NCBI RefSeq assembly: GCF_000385335.1
Contig: NZ_ARWA01000001.1
Location: forward strand, 1,194,001-1,258,000
DNA length: 64,000 nt
Source: Methyloferula stellata AR4
GTDB taxonomy: Bacteria > Pseudomonadota > Alphaproteobacteria > Rhizobiales > Beijerinckiaceae
Direction: 5' to 3'
Shown here in pieces: positions 1-9,041 of this stretch. Position numbers and translations under genes: made by a program. The notes under the pieces are model-generated. The model worked only from the letters and a program-made list of their open reading frames with translations. It was not told the DNA's origin and did not search any database. Within the stretch, counting starts at the first letter, position 1. Every line of letters starts with the position of its first letter.

Positions 1-12
1 GCGGCAGGAAGA

Positions 13-507
13 TCAAAGCGGGCCTCCCAATTTGGCGGCTTCGGCTTGCGCGGGCTCCGTCGATCCGAAACCGCCCTCGCCGCGCGCGGTCTCGTTAAGC
101 GCGGCACTCTCGACAAAGGCCGCGCGCACGACGGGCGCTACAACGAGTTGCGCGATGCGGGCACCACGGATGATCTCGAAAGGTCTGTCGCCGTGATTGA
201 CGAGCAGCACAAGAATCTCGCCGCGATAATCGCTATCGATCGTGCCGGGCGCGTTGAGAACCGTGACGCCATCCTTCGCGGCCAACCCCGATCGCGGCCG
301 GATCTGCGCCTCATATCCTTCGGGCAATTCGAGCGCGATGCCGGTTGGAATTTTATCGCGGGCGCCCGGCATCAGTGTCAGCGCCTCGCTGACCGCGGCA
401 TGCAGATCGCAGCCGGCGGCGCCCGCCGTCTGATAGGATGGCAAGGGCAGGCCCTCGCCATGCGTGAGGACTTTCAAGATGACCGGGATTGAAGGCGTGC
501 CGCTCAT
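13..507 (-). CDS. dut: dUTP diphosphatase (dUTPase)
   Basis: Hydrolyses dUTP to dUMP and pyrophosphate, which keeps uracil out of DNA and supplies dTMP synthesis; a cytosolic homotrimer in this family. The 164 residues carry the trimeric dUTPase motifs in order: AGCDLHA near residue 30, PRSGLAAK near 72, the catalytic stretch [13 protein letters not shown] near 85, RIAQLV near 117, and the C-terminal glycine-rich closing motif RGEGGFGST near 142. The ATG overlaps the coaBC stop codon as ATGA, so the two are probably translationally coupled. The gene is complete, with its TGA at the very edge of the window. The dut-coaBC pairing is common in this order. Confidence 0.97.
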   Translation of the reverse strand: MSGTPSIPVILKVLTHGEGLPLPSYQTAGAAGCDLHAAVSEALTLMPGARDKIPTGIALELPEGYEAQIRPRSGLAAKDGVTVLNAPGTIDSDYRGEILVLLVNHGDRPFEIIRGARIAQLVVAPVVRAAFVESAALNETARGEGGFGSTEPAQAEAAKLGGPL

Positions 508-1742
508 CGCGTGCGCCCGTCGAGCTCGCCCGCGAGCCGCGCGATCAACCGGCGCGCGACCTCGTCCTTGGAGAGATCGGCCCAGGTCTCCGTGCTCGCG
601 GCGGTGATGATCGTCACCGTGGTCTCGTCCTTGCCCATGACGCCATCTTTGCCGACATCGTTTGCGACGATCAGATCGGCGCCTTTGCAGCGCAATTTTT
701 CCTGCGCATTGGCCAGAAGGTTTTCAGTCTCCGCTGCGAAGCCGAGGACAAGCGAAGGCCGCGCGGTGGTCCGTTGTGCGATGGTGGCAAGAATATCGGG
801 GTTTTCGACGAAATGCAGAACCGGCGCCTCGCCCGCGCCCTTCTTGATCTTCTGATGCGCTTCTTCGTCGGCGCGCCAATCGGCGACGGCGGCGGCGGCG
901 ATGAAAATATCGGCGGGCAATGCGGCTTCTGTTTCAGCCAGCATTTGCCGCGCCGTTTCGACATGATGCGTCGTGACGCCAGCCGGATCGGCGAGCGTCA
1001 CCGGCCCTGAAATGAGCGTCACGCGCGCGCCGGCGGCAGCGGCTGCTTTGGCGAGCGCATGGCCCTGCTTGCCGGAGGAACGATTGGCGAGATAGCGCAC
1101 CGGATCGATCGGCTCATGCGTCGGCCCAGAGGTGATGACGACCGTCTTTCCGGCGAGCGCCGCGGTGGCCGATGGCAGCGGCAGAAAGGTCTCCGTCGCC
1201 AGCGCGCTTTCGATCGCCGCGAGGATCGCCAAGGGCTCGCTCATTCGGCCGGGACCATATTCGCCGCAGGCCATGTCGCCATCCTCCGGCCCGACGAAAA
1301 GCACGCCGTCGTGGCGCAAAGTCTCGACATTGCGCATGGTGGCCGGATGCAGCCACATGCGGACATTCATCGCTGGCGCCACGAGGATTTTCTTATCCGT
1401 CGCGAGCAGCAGCGTGGAGGCGAGATCGTTCGCGATCCCTTGCGCCATTTTCGCCAGAAGATCGGCGGTGGCGGGCGCGACGACGACGAGATCAGCCGAG
1501 CGCGACAGCTCGATGTGTCCCATCTCGGCTTCGTCGGTCAGCGCGAAAAGAGCGTCGTGAACTTTGGTCCGCGCAAGGCTCGCAACTGATAGCGGCGTGA
1601 CGAAATGCTTAGCCGCCGCCGTCATCACTGGCGTGATCTCGATGCCGCGTTCTTGCGCGCGGCGGATGAGCTCGAGCACCTTATAGGCCGCTATGCCGCC
1701 GCCGATGACGAGAAGGATGCGTTTTTGTGTTTGCGCGGTCAT
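504..1742 (-). CDS. coaBC: Bifunctional phosphopantothenoylcysteine decarboxylase/synthetase
   Basis: Two successive steps of coenzyme A synthesis: ligation of cysteine to 4'-phosphopantothenate (CoaB half) and decarboxylation to 4'-phosphopantetheine (CoaC half). The N-terminal flavoprotein half (about residues 1-190) shows GGGIAAYK at its start, the PAMN motif of the decarboxylase, and the substrate-lid sequence [10 protein letters not shown]. The CoaB half follows from about 195 with [25 protein letters not shown]. Length (412 residues) is normal for the fusion. It is the upstream partner of dut and lies downstream of ubiB on the same strand, separated by a 270-bp gap holding a dispersed repeat. 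Confidence 0.97.
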   Translation of the reverse strand: MTAQTQKRILLVIGGGIAAYKVLELIRRAQERGIEITPVMTAAAKHFVTPLSVASLARTKVHDALFALTDEAEMGHIELSRSADLVVVAPATADLLAKMAQGIANDLASTLLLATDKKILVAPAMNVRMWLHPATMRNVETLRHDGVLFVGPEDGDMACGEYGPGRMSEPLAILAAIESALATETFLPLPSATAALAGKTVVITSGPTHEPIDPVRYLANRSSGKQGHALAKAAAAAGARVTLISGPVTLADPAGVTTHHVETARQMLAETEAALPADIFIAAAAVADWRADEEAHQKIKKGAGEAPVLHFVENPDILATIAQRTTARPSLVLGFAAETENLLANAQEKLRCKGADLIVANDVGKDGVMGKDETTVTIITAASTETWADLSKDEVARRLIARLAGELDGRTR

Positions 1743-1781
1743 GGGTCTTGGTGCGGCCTTCGGTCTTGCATGCCCACTAAA

Positions 1782-1901
1782 GCCCTCGTGCTTCGAGACG
1801 GGTCCTGCGGACCCTCCTCAGCATGAGGGGCTTTCGGCAGGAGCTACCACTAGCCCTCACCCTGAGGTGCGAGCGAAGCGAGCCTCGAAGGAAGAGGGCG
1901 A
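1782..1901. repeat. Dispersed palindromic repeat, family A copy 1
   Basis: Paired inverted elements with the cores CCTCGTGCTTCGAGACG, CTCCTCAGCATGAGG and CCTCACCCTGAGG. Related copies lie near 3643, 20312 and 58780. It occupies most of the coaBC-ubiB gap. Elements of this sequence type are abundant between genes in this bacterial order; here it probably forms hairpins in the ubiB 3' or coaBC 5' RNA. Confidence 0.8.
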
Positions 1902-2015
1902 GCCCCAGCTCTTTTATAATCCATATGGGCCAAATTTCACGGGTAAAATCCGTTAAATGTCTATAAAGTTAAATTGCCAATGTGAAACGTGCCCGCTTTT
2001 GCGGAGGAGAGGCTT

Positions 2016-3581
2016 CTATCGCAGCAGCCAGATGGCGACCAGGACCGCAATGACCCAGAGCGCGGCATGGCCGAAGCGCTGGGCCCGGGCTTGAGCCGCG
2101 CCGATCTGTTGCAGCGCCGTTTCCGACAGATCGAGCCCGTCCTCGGCGATATCTTCGAATTTCGCGATGATGTTTTCGGCCCGCAGGAGAGCGCGCGGCA
2201 GATTGGCCGCGACCTTCGACAAAAGCGAGGCCGTGCGGGCGCCATCCTGCACCCTGCCGAGCAGCCCGAGGTTCTGTTCGATCCAGTCGCGCACGACGGG
2301 TTCGGCGGTCGACCACATGTCGAGCTTCGGATCGAGCCTGCGCCCGACGCCTTCGACGACGACCATGGTCTTCTGCAAAAGCACGAGTTCGGTGCGCGTC
2401 TTCATGTCGAAGATGGCGGTGATCTCGAAGAGAAGCGTCAAAAGTTTCGCCATCGAGATCTGATCGGCCGTGCGCGAATGGATCGGCTCGCCTATGGCGC
2501 GGATCGCCTGGGCGAAATCCTCGACCTTATGGATGCGCGGGACATAGCCCGCTTCGAAATGCACTTCCGCGACGCGGCGATAGTCGCGTGTGATGAAGCC
2601 ATAGATGATCTCGGCCAAGAAGCGCCGCTCATTGAAGGCGAGCCGGCCCATGATGCCGAAATCGACGGCGGCGATCCGGCCTTCGCGATCGACGAAGAGA
2701 TTGCCCTGATGCATGTCGGCATGAAAGAAGCCGTCGCGCATCGCATGGCGCAGGAAAGATTGAATGACGATGCGTCCGAGATCGGGCAGATCGAAGCCCG
2801 CCGCGATAAGACGGTCCGTGTCGGAAAGCGGCACGCCGTCGATCCATTCGAGGGTCAGCACATCCTTCGCGGTGCGGTCCCAGTCGATGCCGGGCACGCG
2901 GAAATCATGGTCCCGCTCGACATTCTCGCCGAATTCGGAGGCGGCCGCGGCCTCGAGCCGGAAATCCATCTCCATCTTGACGGTGCGCGCTAAGGTATCG
3001 ACAACCTCGACGAGCCGCAGGCGTCGCGCTTCGGCGAACCAATATTCGGCAAAATGCGCGGCGACATACATGTCGCCCAAATCACGCTTGAAACGCCGTT
3101 CGACGCCCGGCCGCAGCACTTTGACCGCGACATCGCGTTCGCCTTGCGCATCGCGCACCTTGCCGCGATGCACCTGCGCGATCGAGGCGGCGGCGACGGG
3201 CTCGCCGAACTGCACGAAAAGCTGATCGATCTTCCGGTCGAAAGCGGCTTCGATGGTCGCGATCGCGACGGCTCGCGGAAAGGCCGGCATGCGGTCTTGC
3301 AGACGTTCGAGCGCGAGCACGACCGCGGGTCCGACGACGTCGGGGCGCGTCGCCAAAAATTGTCCAAGTTTTACATAAGACGGGCCGAGTTCGCTAAAGG
3401 CGTCCGGCAGACGCGCAAGGCTTGGGCCCGCGTCACGTCTTGCGATGAATTTCGCGATGGCGAGCGGCAAGCGTGCGGCGGGCGGCAGCACGGTCGGGTC
3501 TATGTCGCGAAAAACGCCGGCCCGAGCCAGGACGAAACCGGCCCGCGCGAGACGAAGGTAAGATCCGAAGGGAAAAATCAC
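2016..3581 (-). CDS. ubiB: UbiB family protein (ABC1/ADCK atypical kinase, ubiquinone biosynthesis)
   Basis: Required for ubiquinone synthesis, probably as an ATPase-like accessory factor at the inner membrane rather than as the hydroxylase it was first taken for. Family marks visible in the 521 residues are the KxGQ motif (YVKLGQFLATRPD), the alanine-rich loop (AAASIAQVH), the HADMHQGN catalytic-loop equivalent and a DFG motif (VDFGIMGR). The last ~20 residues (ALWVIAVLVAIWLL) form a membrane anchor. It lies downstream of ubiE on the same strand, the usual alphaproteobacterial order, with a repeat-filled gap between them. Confidence 0.95.
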   Translation of the reverse strand: MIFPFGSYLRLARAGFVLARAGVFRDIDPTVLPPAARLPLAIAKFIARRDAGPSLARLPDAFSELGPSYVKLGQFLATRPDVVGPAVVLALERLQDRMPAFPRAVAIATIEAAFDRKIDQLFVQFGEPVAAASIAQVHRGKVRDAQGERDVAVKVLRPGVERRFKRDLGDMYVAAHFAEYWFAEARRLRLVEVVDTLARTVKMEMDFRLEAAAASEFGENVERDHDFRVPGIDWDRTAKDVLTLEWIDGVPLSDTDRLIAAGFDLPDLGRIVIQSFLRHAMRDGFFHADMHQGNLFVDREGRIAAVDFGIMGRLAFNERRFLAEIIYGFITRDYRRVAEVHFEAGYVPRIHKVEDFAQAIRAIGEPIHSRTADQISMAKLLTLLFEITAIFDMKTRTELVLLQKTMVVVEGVGRRLDPKLDMWSTAEPVVRDWIEQNLGLLGRVQDGARTASLLSKVAANLPRALLRAENIIAKFEDIAEDGLDLSETALQQIGAAQARAQRFGHAALWVIAVLVAIWLLR

Positions 3582-3642
3582 GCGGTGCCTTTGCTTACGG
3601 CGGGGTCCCGAAACGTTACAGACTTTTCAAAGCAACGGCCCC

Positions 3643-3787
3643 CGTCCTTTGAGACACCTCGCTTCGCGAGGCTCCTCAGGATGAGGGCTGAATGATAGAT
3701 CCTTGAACCTTCATGCTGAGGAGGCGTATCGCTGGCGATCTTTCGCAACAGCGAGATCGCAAAAGGCGCCGTCTCGAAGCACGAGGG
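3643..3787. repeat. Dispersed palindromic repeat, family A copy 2
   Basis: Fills the ubiE-ubiB gap. It contains CTCCTCAGGATGAGG, a CCTCGCTTCGCGAGG hairpin, TTCATGCTGAGGAGG and CGTCTCGAAGCACGAGGG, matching the elements near 1782, 20312 and 58780. Two inverted units are separated by about 40 bases, so the whole can fold as one long hairpin. Confidence 0.8.
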
Positions 3788-3815
3788 TTTCATACATGCG
3801 TTCTTCCATAAAATG

Positions 3816-4595
3816 TTAGAGCTTCCAGCCGGAATGGATTGCAACGATGCCGCCGCTCATGCGCAAAAAGGAGACGCGCGCGAAGCCCGCCTTTTCGATC
3901 ATCGCGGCGAATGTGTCGGCTGCCGGAAACTGCCTGATCGATTCGACGAGATAGCGATAGGCGTCTTCATCGCCTGCGACCAGCCCACCGATGCGTGGAA
4001 TCGCATGAAAGGAATAGGCTTCATAAATACGGTTAAGACCCGGAAGCGTCACGTTGGAGAATTCGAGGCAGAGAAATTGCCCGCCGTGCTTCAAAACGCG
4101 ATGGATTTCGGTGAGCGCCTTTTCGATCCGCGGCACATTGCGGATGCCGAAGGCGATCGTGCATGTGTCGAAACTATTTGATGCAAAAGGCAGGTCTTCC
4201 GCATTGGCCTCGATGAAATTCAGCCTGGCGGGCAAATGCTGTTTGGCGGCGCGTTCACGTCCGACGGCGAGCATGTCGCCATTAATGTCGAGAATGGTGA
4301 CGTCGCCGGCATAATTGGGCTTTTTTAAAATGCGGAAGGCGATATCGCCGGTGCCGCCTGCGAGATCGAGATGGCGTGCCCGACGCGCGCGCGGCAAGGC
4401 GAGCTTCGCGACGAAGCGATCCTTCCAAAGCCGGTGCAGACCGCCTGACATCAGATCGTTCATCAGGTCGTAGCGGGCTGCGACCTGATGGAAAACATCA
4501 TCGACCAGATGCTGCTTTTGGCGCAGCGGCACGGTTGAAAAACCGAAGTGGGTTTCTTCTGCCGGACTCTTATTTTTTAAACGCGGTTCGGGCAT
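3816..4595 (-). CDS. ubiE: Demethylmenaquinone/2-polyprenyl-benzoquinol C-methyltransferase
   Basis: SAM-dependent C-methylation in ubiquinone (and menaquinone) synthesis. The 259 residues show the class I methyltransferase glycine loop [13 protein letters not shown] near residue 76, the acidic end of beta-2 ([10 protein letters not shown]), and the UbiE signatures [17 protein letters not shown] and FGIRNVP. Length is typical. It precedes ubiB on the same strand and is divergent from mutM, with two small secreted-protein genes now lying between them. Confidence 0.97.
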   Translation of the reverse strand: MPEPRLKNKSPAEETHFGFSTVPLRQKQHLVDDVFHQVAARYDLMNDLMSGGLHRLWKDRFVAKLALPRARRARHLDLAGGTGDIAFRILKKPNYAGDVTILDINGDMLAVGRERAAKQHLPARLNFIEANAEDLPFASNSFDTCTIAFGIRNVPRIEKALTEIHRVLKHGGQFLCLEFSNVTLPGLNRIYEAYSFHAIPRIGGLVAGDEDAYRYLVESIRQFPAADTFAAMIEKAGFARVSFLRMSGGIVAIHSGWKL

Positions 4596-4828
4596 ATTTT
4601 TTCTCCAATCGGGACCATAGCGCGGGATATTTGCTATGGCTATGGAAGCTGGCGATGGACCTCGTCTTCTTTTTCATTTCAGCAACTTGTCATCTGGGGC
4701 GTTACACGGAAATGCGATTTGCAGTTGGCATGCCGGGCGTGTGAACTATCTAACGTCAGGTCGTCCCCATCCGGTTTGACGAAAGGCAACAAGCGACGCG
4801 TCGCCTTGCCACCATTCGGGAGAATGAA

Positions 4829-5263
4829 ATGCCCCATTTTTCGACAAAGATAGTTTTGGCCGCCGCTGCGCTTTTGACCGCGAGTCTCCCCTGCCTCGCG
4901 GAAACGGTCAATCTGACCGCCAAATTGAAAGGCTCGGAGGAGACGCCGCCGAATGATACCAAAGGCACTGGCGCGCTTAGCGCAACCTATGACACGGATA
5001 CCAAAAAACTCACGTGGAGCGTGACCTATTCGGGCCTCACCGGCCCAGCGACGGCGGCGCATTTTCATGGACCCGCCGGGCCCGGTAAAGCCGCACCTGT
5101 CGAAGTGCCGGCTCCCGGCGCAGATAAAAACCCGATTGTTGGCTCCGCGACTTTGACCGATGCGCAAGCCAAGGATCTTTTGGACGGCAATCTCTATTTC
5201 AATATCCACACGGAGGCCAATAAAGGCGGCGAAATCCGCGGCCAGGTCGGCAAGGGGTCGTAA
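4829..5263 (+). CDS. Exported CHRD domain protein
   Basis: A 144-residue protein with a Sec signal peptide (hydrophobic VLAAAALLTASLPCLA, predicted cleavage after CLA near residue 24), then one CHRD domain, a beta-sandwich module first noted in chordin. CHRD signs include GTGALSATYD, the AAHFHGPAG turn and the closing GEIRGQV. CHRD proteins of bacteria are periplasmic or surface proteins of unsettled function, so no reaction is assigned. The start is set by GGGAG seven bases upstream of the ATG. The 3' end lies in a 20-bp tandem duplication: the last codons and stop are repeated just downstream. Confidence 0.85.
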   Translation: MPHFSTKIVLAAAALLTASLPCLAETVNLTAKLKGSEETPPNDTKGTGALSATYDTDTKKLTWSVTYSGLTGPATAAHFHGPAGPGKAAPVEVPAPGADKNPIVGSATLTDAQAKDLLDGNLYFNIHTEANKGGEIRGQVGKGS

Positions 5264-5392
5264 TAAGTCGGCAAGGGGTCGTAAAAAGACCTCAATCTGT
5301 TAAACCGGCGCGCAGCATAAACTAACTGCGGAAAGTGCAGAACCAAACTTGATGCGAGGCGTTGCCGTAACGTGTCCATCAAGGAGAATGTA

Positions 5393-5650
5393 ATGAAACT
5401 TGGTTTTGTTCTTGCCGCTGGTCTTTGTGCCAGTCTGTCTTTCCCTCTAATCGCGGAGGCGCAAGGATTGGTAGGCGGTGCGGAAGAGGGCGCACATGCA
5501 GGCAACCGCGCGGCGGGACCGGTCGGTGCCGTCGTCGGCGGCGCCATCGGCGCGGGTGTCGGCACCGTCAACGGGGCGCTCGGCATCCGCCCGCATTATT
5601 ATCACCGCCATCACTGCTATTGGCGTCATGGCTATCGGCGCTGCTACTAG
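5393..5650 (+). CDS. Small exported glycine-zipper protein
   Basis: An 85-residue hypothetical protein. The start at 5393 is chosen for AAGGAG seven bases upstream; an in-frame GTG at 5372 has no such site. The sequence is a signal peptide ending LIAEA, a glycine-zipper stretch (GPVGAVVGGAIGAGVGTVNG) able to insert in or pack on a membrane, and a His/Tyr/Arg-rich tail (HYYHRHHCYWRHGYRRCY). Such tails are frequent in small envelope proteins of this order; function is unknown. It lies between the CHRD gene and mutM on the same strand. Confidence 0.75.
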   Translation: MKLGFVLAAGLCASLSFPLIAEAQGLVGGAEEGAHAGNRAAGPVGAVVGGAIGAGVGTVNGALGIRPHYYHRHHCYWRHGYRRCY

Positions 5651-5720
5651 CCTCATCCCGAAAAATTGTTCGAAAGAGAAGCGCTTGACGGACTCGGGGC
5701 TTTCCTAGAGTTTGGGCTCT

Positions 5721-6602
5721 ATGCCCGAACTTCCGGAAGTTGAAACCGTCCGCCGCGGCCTTGCGCCGGCTATGGTTGGCGCAAGGTTCGAATCGATCGA
5801 CCAGCGGCGTCCGGATCTGCGCTTCCCATTTCCTACCGATTTTGCGCAGCGCCTGACGGGGCGGCGCATAGAGGCGCTCGGACGCCGGGCCAAATATCTT
5901 TTGGCCGATCTCGACGATGCTCAGGTGCTCGTGATGCATCTTGGCATGTCGGGCTCGTTCCGGGTCGAGGCACGTGAAGGCACGGAGGCGTTCGGCACTT
6001 ATTATCACGATACGACCAAGGACTCCGTCCACGATCACGTCGTCTTCGAACTCTCGAGCGGCGCACGCATCGTCTATAATGATCCGCGCCGCTTCGGCTT
6101 CATGCAGATCATTCCGCGCGCCGATCTTGCCGAACATGCGCTCTTCAAGAATGTTGGATTGGAACCGCTTGGCAACGAGCTCGATGGCCATACCTTGGCG
6201 CGGCTCTTTGCCGGAAAAGCAGCGCCGTTGAAGGCGGCACTTCTCGATCAGACGCTCGTCGCGGGGCTCGGCAATATTTATGTCTGCGAGGCATTACATC
6301 GTGCCGGCCTCTCGCCGCGCCGTGCCGCCGGCACGCTTGCGCGCAAGGATGGAGGCGCGACGGAGCGCGCGCATCTTCTGGCGCGAGTCATCCGCGAGGT
6401 TTTGGAAGAGGCGCTCGCCGCCGGCGGCTCGACCTTGCGCGACCATCGCCTGACCGATGGAACGCTCGGCTATTTCCAGCATACGTTCCGCGTCTACGAC
6501 CGGGAAGGCGACGCCTGTTCGCGCGACGGCTGCGGCGGCCTGGTCAAACGCATCGTGCAATCGGGCCGTGCGAGTTTTTACTGCGGCACGTGCCAGCGAT
6601 AA
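5721..6602 (+). CDS. mutM: Formamidopyrimidine-DNA glycosylase (Fpg)
   Basis: Excises 8-oxoguanine and formamidopyrimidines from oxidised DNA and nicks the abasic site (base excision repair). The start at 5721 gives [14 protein letters not shown], placing the catalytic proline at position 2 and glutamate at 3; an upstream in-frame start would bury them. Other marks are a lysine in the LGRRAKYLL stretch, the H2TH region with [18 protein letters not shown], and a C-terminal zinc finger with CSRDGC and CGTC. At 293 residues the length is normal. It is convergent with the ParE-like gene, leaving only 9 bases between stops. Confidence 0.97.
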   Translation: MPELPEVETVRRGLAPAMVGARFESIDQRRPDLRFPFPTDFAQRLTGRRIEALGRRAKYLLADLDDAQVLVMHLGMSGSFRVEAREGTEAFGTYYHDTTKDSVHDHVVFELSSGARIVYNDPRRFGFMQIIPRADLAEHALFKNVGLEPLGNELDGHTLARLFAGKAAPLKAALLDQTLVAGLGNIYVCEALHRAGLSPRRAAGTLARKDGGATERAHLLARVIREVLEEALAAGGSTLRDHRLTDGTLGYFQHTFRVYDREGDACSRDGCGGLVKRIVQSGRASFYCGTCQR

Positions 6603-6611
6603 GCGCGAGCT

Positions 6612-6902
6612 TTATAGATGGCGCTCGAAATCCATGCGTTGATGGAGAATCCGCACAATGTCTATGCCATCTCGCGTCGTTCTATAGAAAAGAAGGTGCG
6701 AGCCTGCAGGAAATTTTTGATAGCCAGCACGTACGTCGTCACAGCTTTTGCCACAGCTAGGATTATTGGCGACGATCTTGATCGCCGCTTGGATCTGGCG
6801 GAGATAGACTTCCGCTTGGTCGATCCCCCAATGGGAAACCGTATAATCCCAAATGTCCTCAATGTCGGATTGAGCGCGTGGAGAGAGCTTGACGCTGCTC
6901 AC
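6612..6902 (-). CDS. parE: ParE/RelE-superfamily toxin
   Basis: The 96-residue product fits the ParE-like plasmid stabilisation fold: SPRAQSDIEDIWDYTVSHWG at the start, the helix AEVYLRQIQAAI, then GSHLLFYRTTRDGIDIVRILHQRMDFERHL with the typical YR...VRILH...D end. ParE toxins inhibit DNA gyrase; this target is inferred from the family. The start is a GTG, nine bases after the antitoxin stop, without a clear ribosome site of its own, which suggests coupling to the upstream antitoxin. The pair sits alone between mutM and the L,D-transpeptidase gene. Confidence 0.88.
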   Translation of the reverse strand: MSSVKLSPRAQSDIEDIWDYTVSHWGIDQAEVYLRQIQAAIKIVANNPSCGKSCDDVRAGYQKFPAGSHLLFYRTTRDGIDIVRILHQRMDFERHL

Positions 6903-6910
6903 GAATGAGT

Positions 6911-7144
6911 TCAGGCGCGTTTGCGAGCGATGAAGGCTTCAAAGTCGAAGGAAGTCGAAACACCACTCCTCTCGCCTTCAATAAGCGCTGCGCGGAGTGC
7001 CGCGAGTTTTGCTTCTTGCTCTTCCAACAGACGCAGGCCCGCACGGACGACATCGCTGGCGGAGCCGTAGCGTCCCTGCGAGACTTGTTCTTCGATGAAA
7101 GAGGCGAAGTGATCGCCAATCACGACAGATGTGTTTTTGGCCAT
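6911..7144 (-). CDS. parD: ParD-like antitoxin (ribbon-helix-helix)
   Basis: A 77-residue protein beginning [13 protein letters not shown], with the CopG/ParD ribbon-helix-helix at residues 5-50 ([17 protein letters not shown], then [19 protein letters not shown]) and a C-terminal toxin-binding tail. The start at 7144 is preceded by AAGGA and fits ParD lengths; an in-frame ATG 48 bases upstream would add a non-conserved stretch. It neutralises the ParE-like toxin encoded next and, as in the family, probably represses the shared promoter. Confidence 0.88.
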   Translation of the reverse strand: MAKNTSVVIGDHFASFIEEQVSQGRYGSASDVVRAGLRLLEEQEAKLAALRAALIEGERSGVSTSFDFEAFIARKRA

Positions 7145-7225
7145 GGCGGATTCCTTTTCTAGAAAGGTACCAAGAATTGGTATCCGTGGCAATAATCACT
7201 TTGAATGAGCCGGGCGCACGCCGGC

Positions 7226-7984
7226 TCACCGGTTTGATGCCACCTTCGCGTGGCCGAGCACCACGACGCGCGTGCCGGCGGGCGTGCGCTGATAAAGATC
7301 CATCACGTCCTGATTGATCATGCGGATGCAGCCGGATGAGACGCTCTTGCCGATCGTCCAGGGCTCCGTCGTCCCGTGAATGCGAAACAAAGTATCGGCA
7401 TTGCCCTGCCAGAGATACATAGCGCGCGCGCCGAGCGGATTGCCGGGGCCGCCATGCATGCCTATGCCGCTCTGCAATTGCGCCATCTTCGCTTTGAGCT
7501 CCGGCTGACGCTCGATCATCTCTTTCGGCGGATACCAATCCGGCCATTCCTGCTTCGATTTGATGACCGCCTCGCCGGACCAGGCGAAGCCTTCGCGCCC
7601 GACGCCGACGCCATAGCGCATCGCGCGGCCGCCTGCCTCGACGAAATAGAGATAGTGATGCGGTGGATCGACGACGATCGTGCCCGGCGGCTCGGTGGTC
7701 GCATAGGCGACTTCGGTGCGAAGATAAGCCTTGTCGATTTGCGCGAGCTTGATGCCAGGGACCGGAAAGGGTTCGCCAGCCACGGGGCCGTAATGACCCG
7801 CCGGCGCATCCTCCAAAGTGGAGACCTGCGGATTCGGCGCCACGGCTCCTGCGGCAGCGGGCGGCGGCACGGCCGCTTGAAAGCCGGCGGGACCGGGAGA
7901 ATTGGTCACGCAGCCGGCCAAGCCGAGGCCGGCCAAAGCGGCGGCGGCGGCCATCAGGAAGCGGCGGGTCATGGGCATTAGCAT
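7226..7984 (-). CDS. L,D-transpeptidase (YkuD domain) lipoprotein
   Basis: Probably forms 3-3 peptidoglycan crosslinks or attaches proteins to peptidoglycan in the periplasm. After MLMPMTRRFLMAAAAALAGL comes a lipobox LAGC, so it is likely a lipoprotein. A proline/alanine linker follows, then the YkuD domain with GTIVVDPPHHYLYFVEAGG, MHGGPGNPLGARAMYL and the catalytic HGTTEP...SSGCIRM; the cysteine is near residue 219. The start is ambiguous among three close ATGs (7984, 7978, 7972); GAGAG lies just upstream of the first two. It stands alone, divergent from the PadR gene. Confidence 0.9.
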   Translation of the reverse strand: MLMPMTRRFLMAAAAALAGLGLAGCVTNSPGPAGFQAAVPPPAAAGAVAPNPQVSTLEDAPAGHYGPVAGEPFPVPGIKLAQIDKAYLRTEVAYATTEPPGTIVVDPPHHYLYFVEAGGRAMRYGVGVGREGFAWSGEAVIKSKQEWPDWYPPKEMIERQPELKAKMAQLQSGIGMHGGPGNPLGARAMYLWQGNADTLFRIHGTTEPWTIGKSVSSGCIRMINQDVMDLYQRTPAGTRVVVLGHAKVASNR

Positions 7985-8130
7985 GCTCTCGAGGGCACCT
8001 GGGCTGGATATAACTTCATCATGATAGGCGCCACCCGTCATAACAATATGGCGGCGCGTCACAAATTCTTTCGCAATCGTTAAGTGTGCTCACCGTGCAT
8101 CATAGCGCGAGCGGAATGTTTCGGACCCGC

Positions 8131-8173
8131 TTGACAAGATACAAGTTAGATATATCTTTAATTCAGATATATC
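8131..8173 (+). promoter_or_regulatory. padR promoter with overlapping perfect operator
   Basis: A consensus -35 (TTGACA at 8131-8136) is followed by an inverted repeat GATATATCT (8149-8157), seven bases, AGATATATC (8165-8173). The repeat covers the expected -10 and start region (TATCTT at 8153). This geometry fits autorepression by the PadR protein encoded 31 bases downstream. Confidence 0.75.
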
Positions 8174-8204
8174 GAGATAGTTCGCTATGTCTCAGGAGAG
8201 TAAC

Positions 8205-8834
8205 ATGAGATTTTTCAATCAGTTCCACCATTACGAAGGTCATCGCGGCCGGGACGACCAAGATCGCGCGACCTGCGGGCCATCCGGCCGGGGCGGCGAG
8301 CGAGGCTTCGGTGAACATGCCGCGCGCCGCATGCACCGCGCTTTCGGGCGGCATGGCCATCACGGTCACGGCGGGGGCAGGATGTTCGAACAAGGCGATC
8401 TTCGCTTCGTCGTCTTGAAGCTGATCGGCGAAAAGCCGAGCTACGGCTATGAGATCATCAAGGCGATCGAGGACCGCCTCGCCGGCGCCTATGCGCCAAG
8501 CCCGGGCGTCGTCTACCCGACGCTGACGCTTCTTGAAGAGCTCGGCTACATCAAGGTGCAGGATACCCACGGCCCGCGCAAACTCTTTGCCATCACGCCC
8601 GAAGGCGAAGCGGCGCTGGAGCAGAATCGCGAAATCGTCGACGCGATCTTCGCCCGCATGGCCGAGATCAACGTCCGGCACGGCGGTCAAAAGGCGCCGC
8701 AGCTCGTGCGTGCCTGGGAAAACCTGAAAATGGCGATGAACCTGCGCGTCGCGCGAGGGCCTTTGACGCAAGCGCAGATCGATGCAATTGCCGCTGTCTT
8801 GGACGATGCGGCGAAAGCCATCGAGAGCAAATAA
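8205..8834 (+). CDS. PadR family transcriptional regulator with His-rich N-terminus
   Basis: The PadR winged-helix domain occupies about residues 60-145: DLRFVVLKLIGEKPSYGYEIIKAIEDR, then SPGVVYPTLTLLEELGYIKV and the wing GPRKLFAITPEGEAAL. The C-terminal helices would dimerise. The first 60 residues are unusual: rich in His, Gly and Arg with the run HRAFGRHGHHGHGGG, which could bind a metal such as nickel, zinc or copper; ligand sensing is inference. The start at 8205 follows AGGAGA five bases upstream; an ATG at 8187 is less well placed. The operator overlaps its promoter. Confidence 0.9.
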   Translation: MRFFNQFHHYEGHRGRDDQDRATCGPSGRGGERGFGEHAARRMHRAFGRHGHHGHGGGRMFEQGDLRFVVLKLIGEKPSYGYEIIKAIEDRLAGAYAPSPGVVYPTLTLLEELGYIKVQDTHGPRKLFAITPEGEAALEQNREIVDAIFARMAEINVRHGGQKAPQLVRAWENLKMAMNLRVARGPLTQAQIDAIAAVLDDAAKAIESK

Positions 8835-8879
8835 TGGTGCCTCGCAGTCTTTCGTTTGAACGTGCGGCCGATGTTGAAA

Positions 8880-8908
8880 ACGCGACTCTCATTCTTTGAG
8901 AGTCGCGT
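8880..8908 (+). terminator. Hairpin downstream of padR
   Basis: A perfect 12-bp stem, ACGCGACTCTCA with TGAGAGTCGCGT, and a five-base loop, 45 bases after the padR stop. There is no U-run, so it may be a 3' stabilising hairpin rather than a true intrinsic terminator. The rest of the gap to 9041 shows only a short GTTTCA/TGAAAC pair. Confidence 0.5.
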
Positions 8909-9041
8909 CATCGGGTTTCAAATGAAACATTGAAATCATCTGACCGGAAGCCGGCTTCGGCCGTAACCAATTTGGCCAAATCAGCAACCATGGCGTAGCG
9001 CATGGAGCCCTTACTGCCCGCTCAACGGAACAGTGAGGCAA

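Noticed and set aside
2016-3225. Long open frames on the plus strand opposite ubiB
   Set aside because: High-G+C antisense frames with no domain or start signal; ubiB is clear on the other strand. The same holds opposite coaBC, typA, uvrB, hss and odc.
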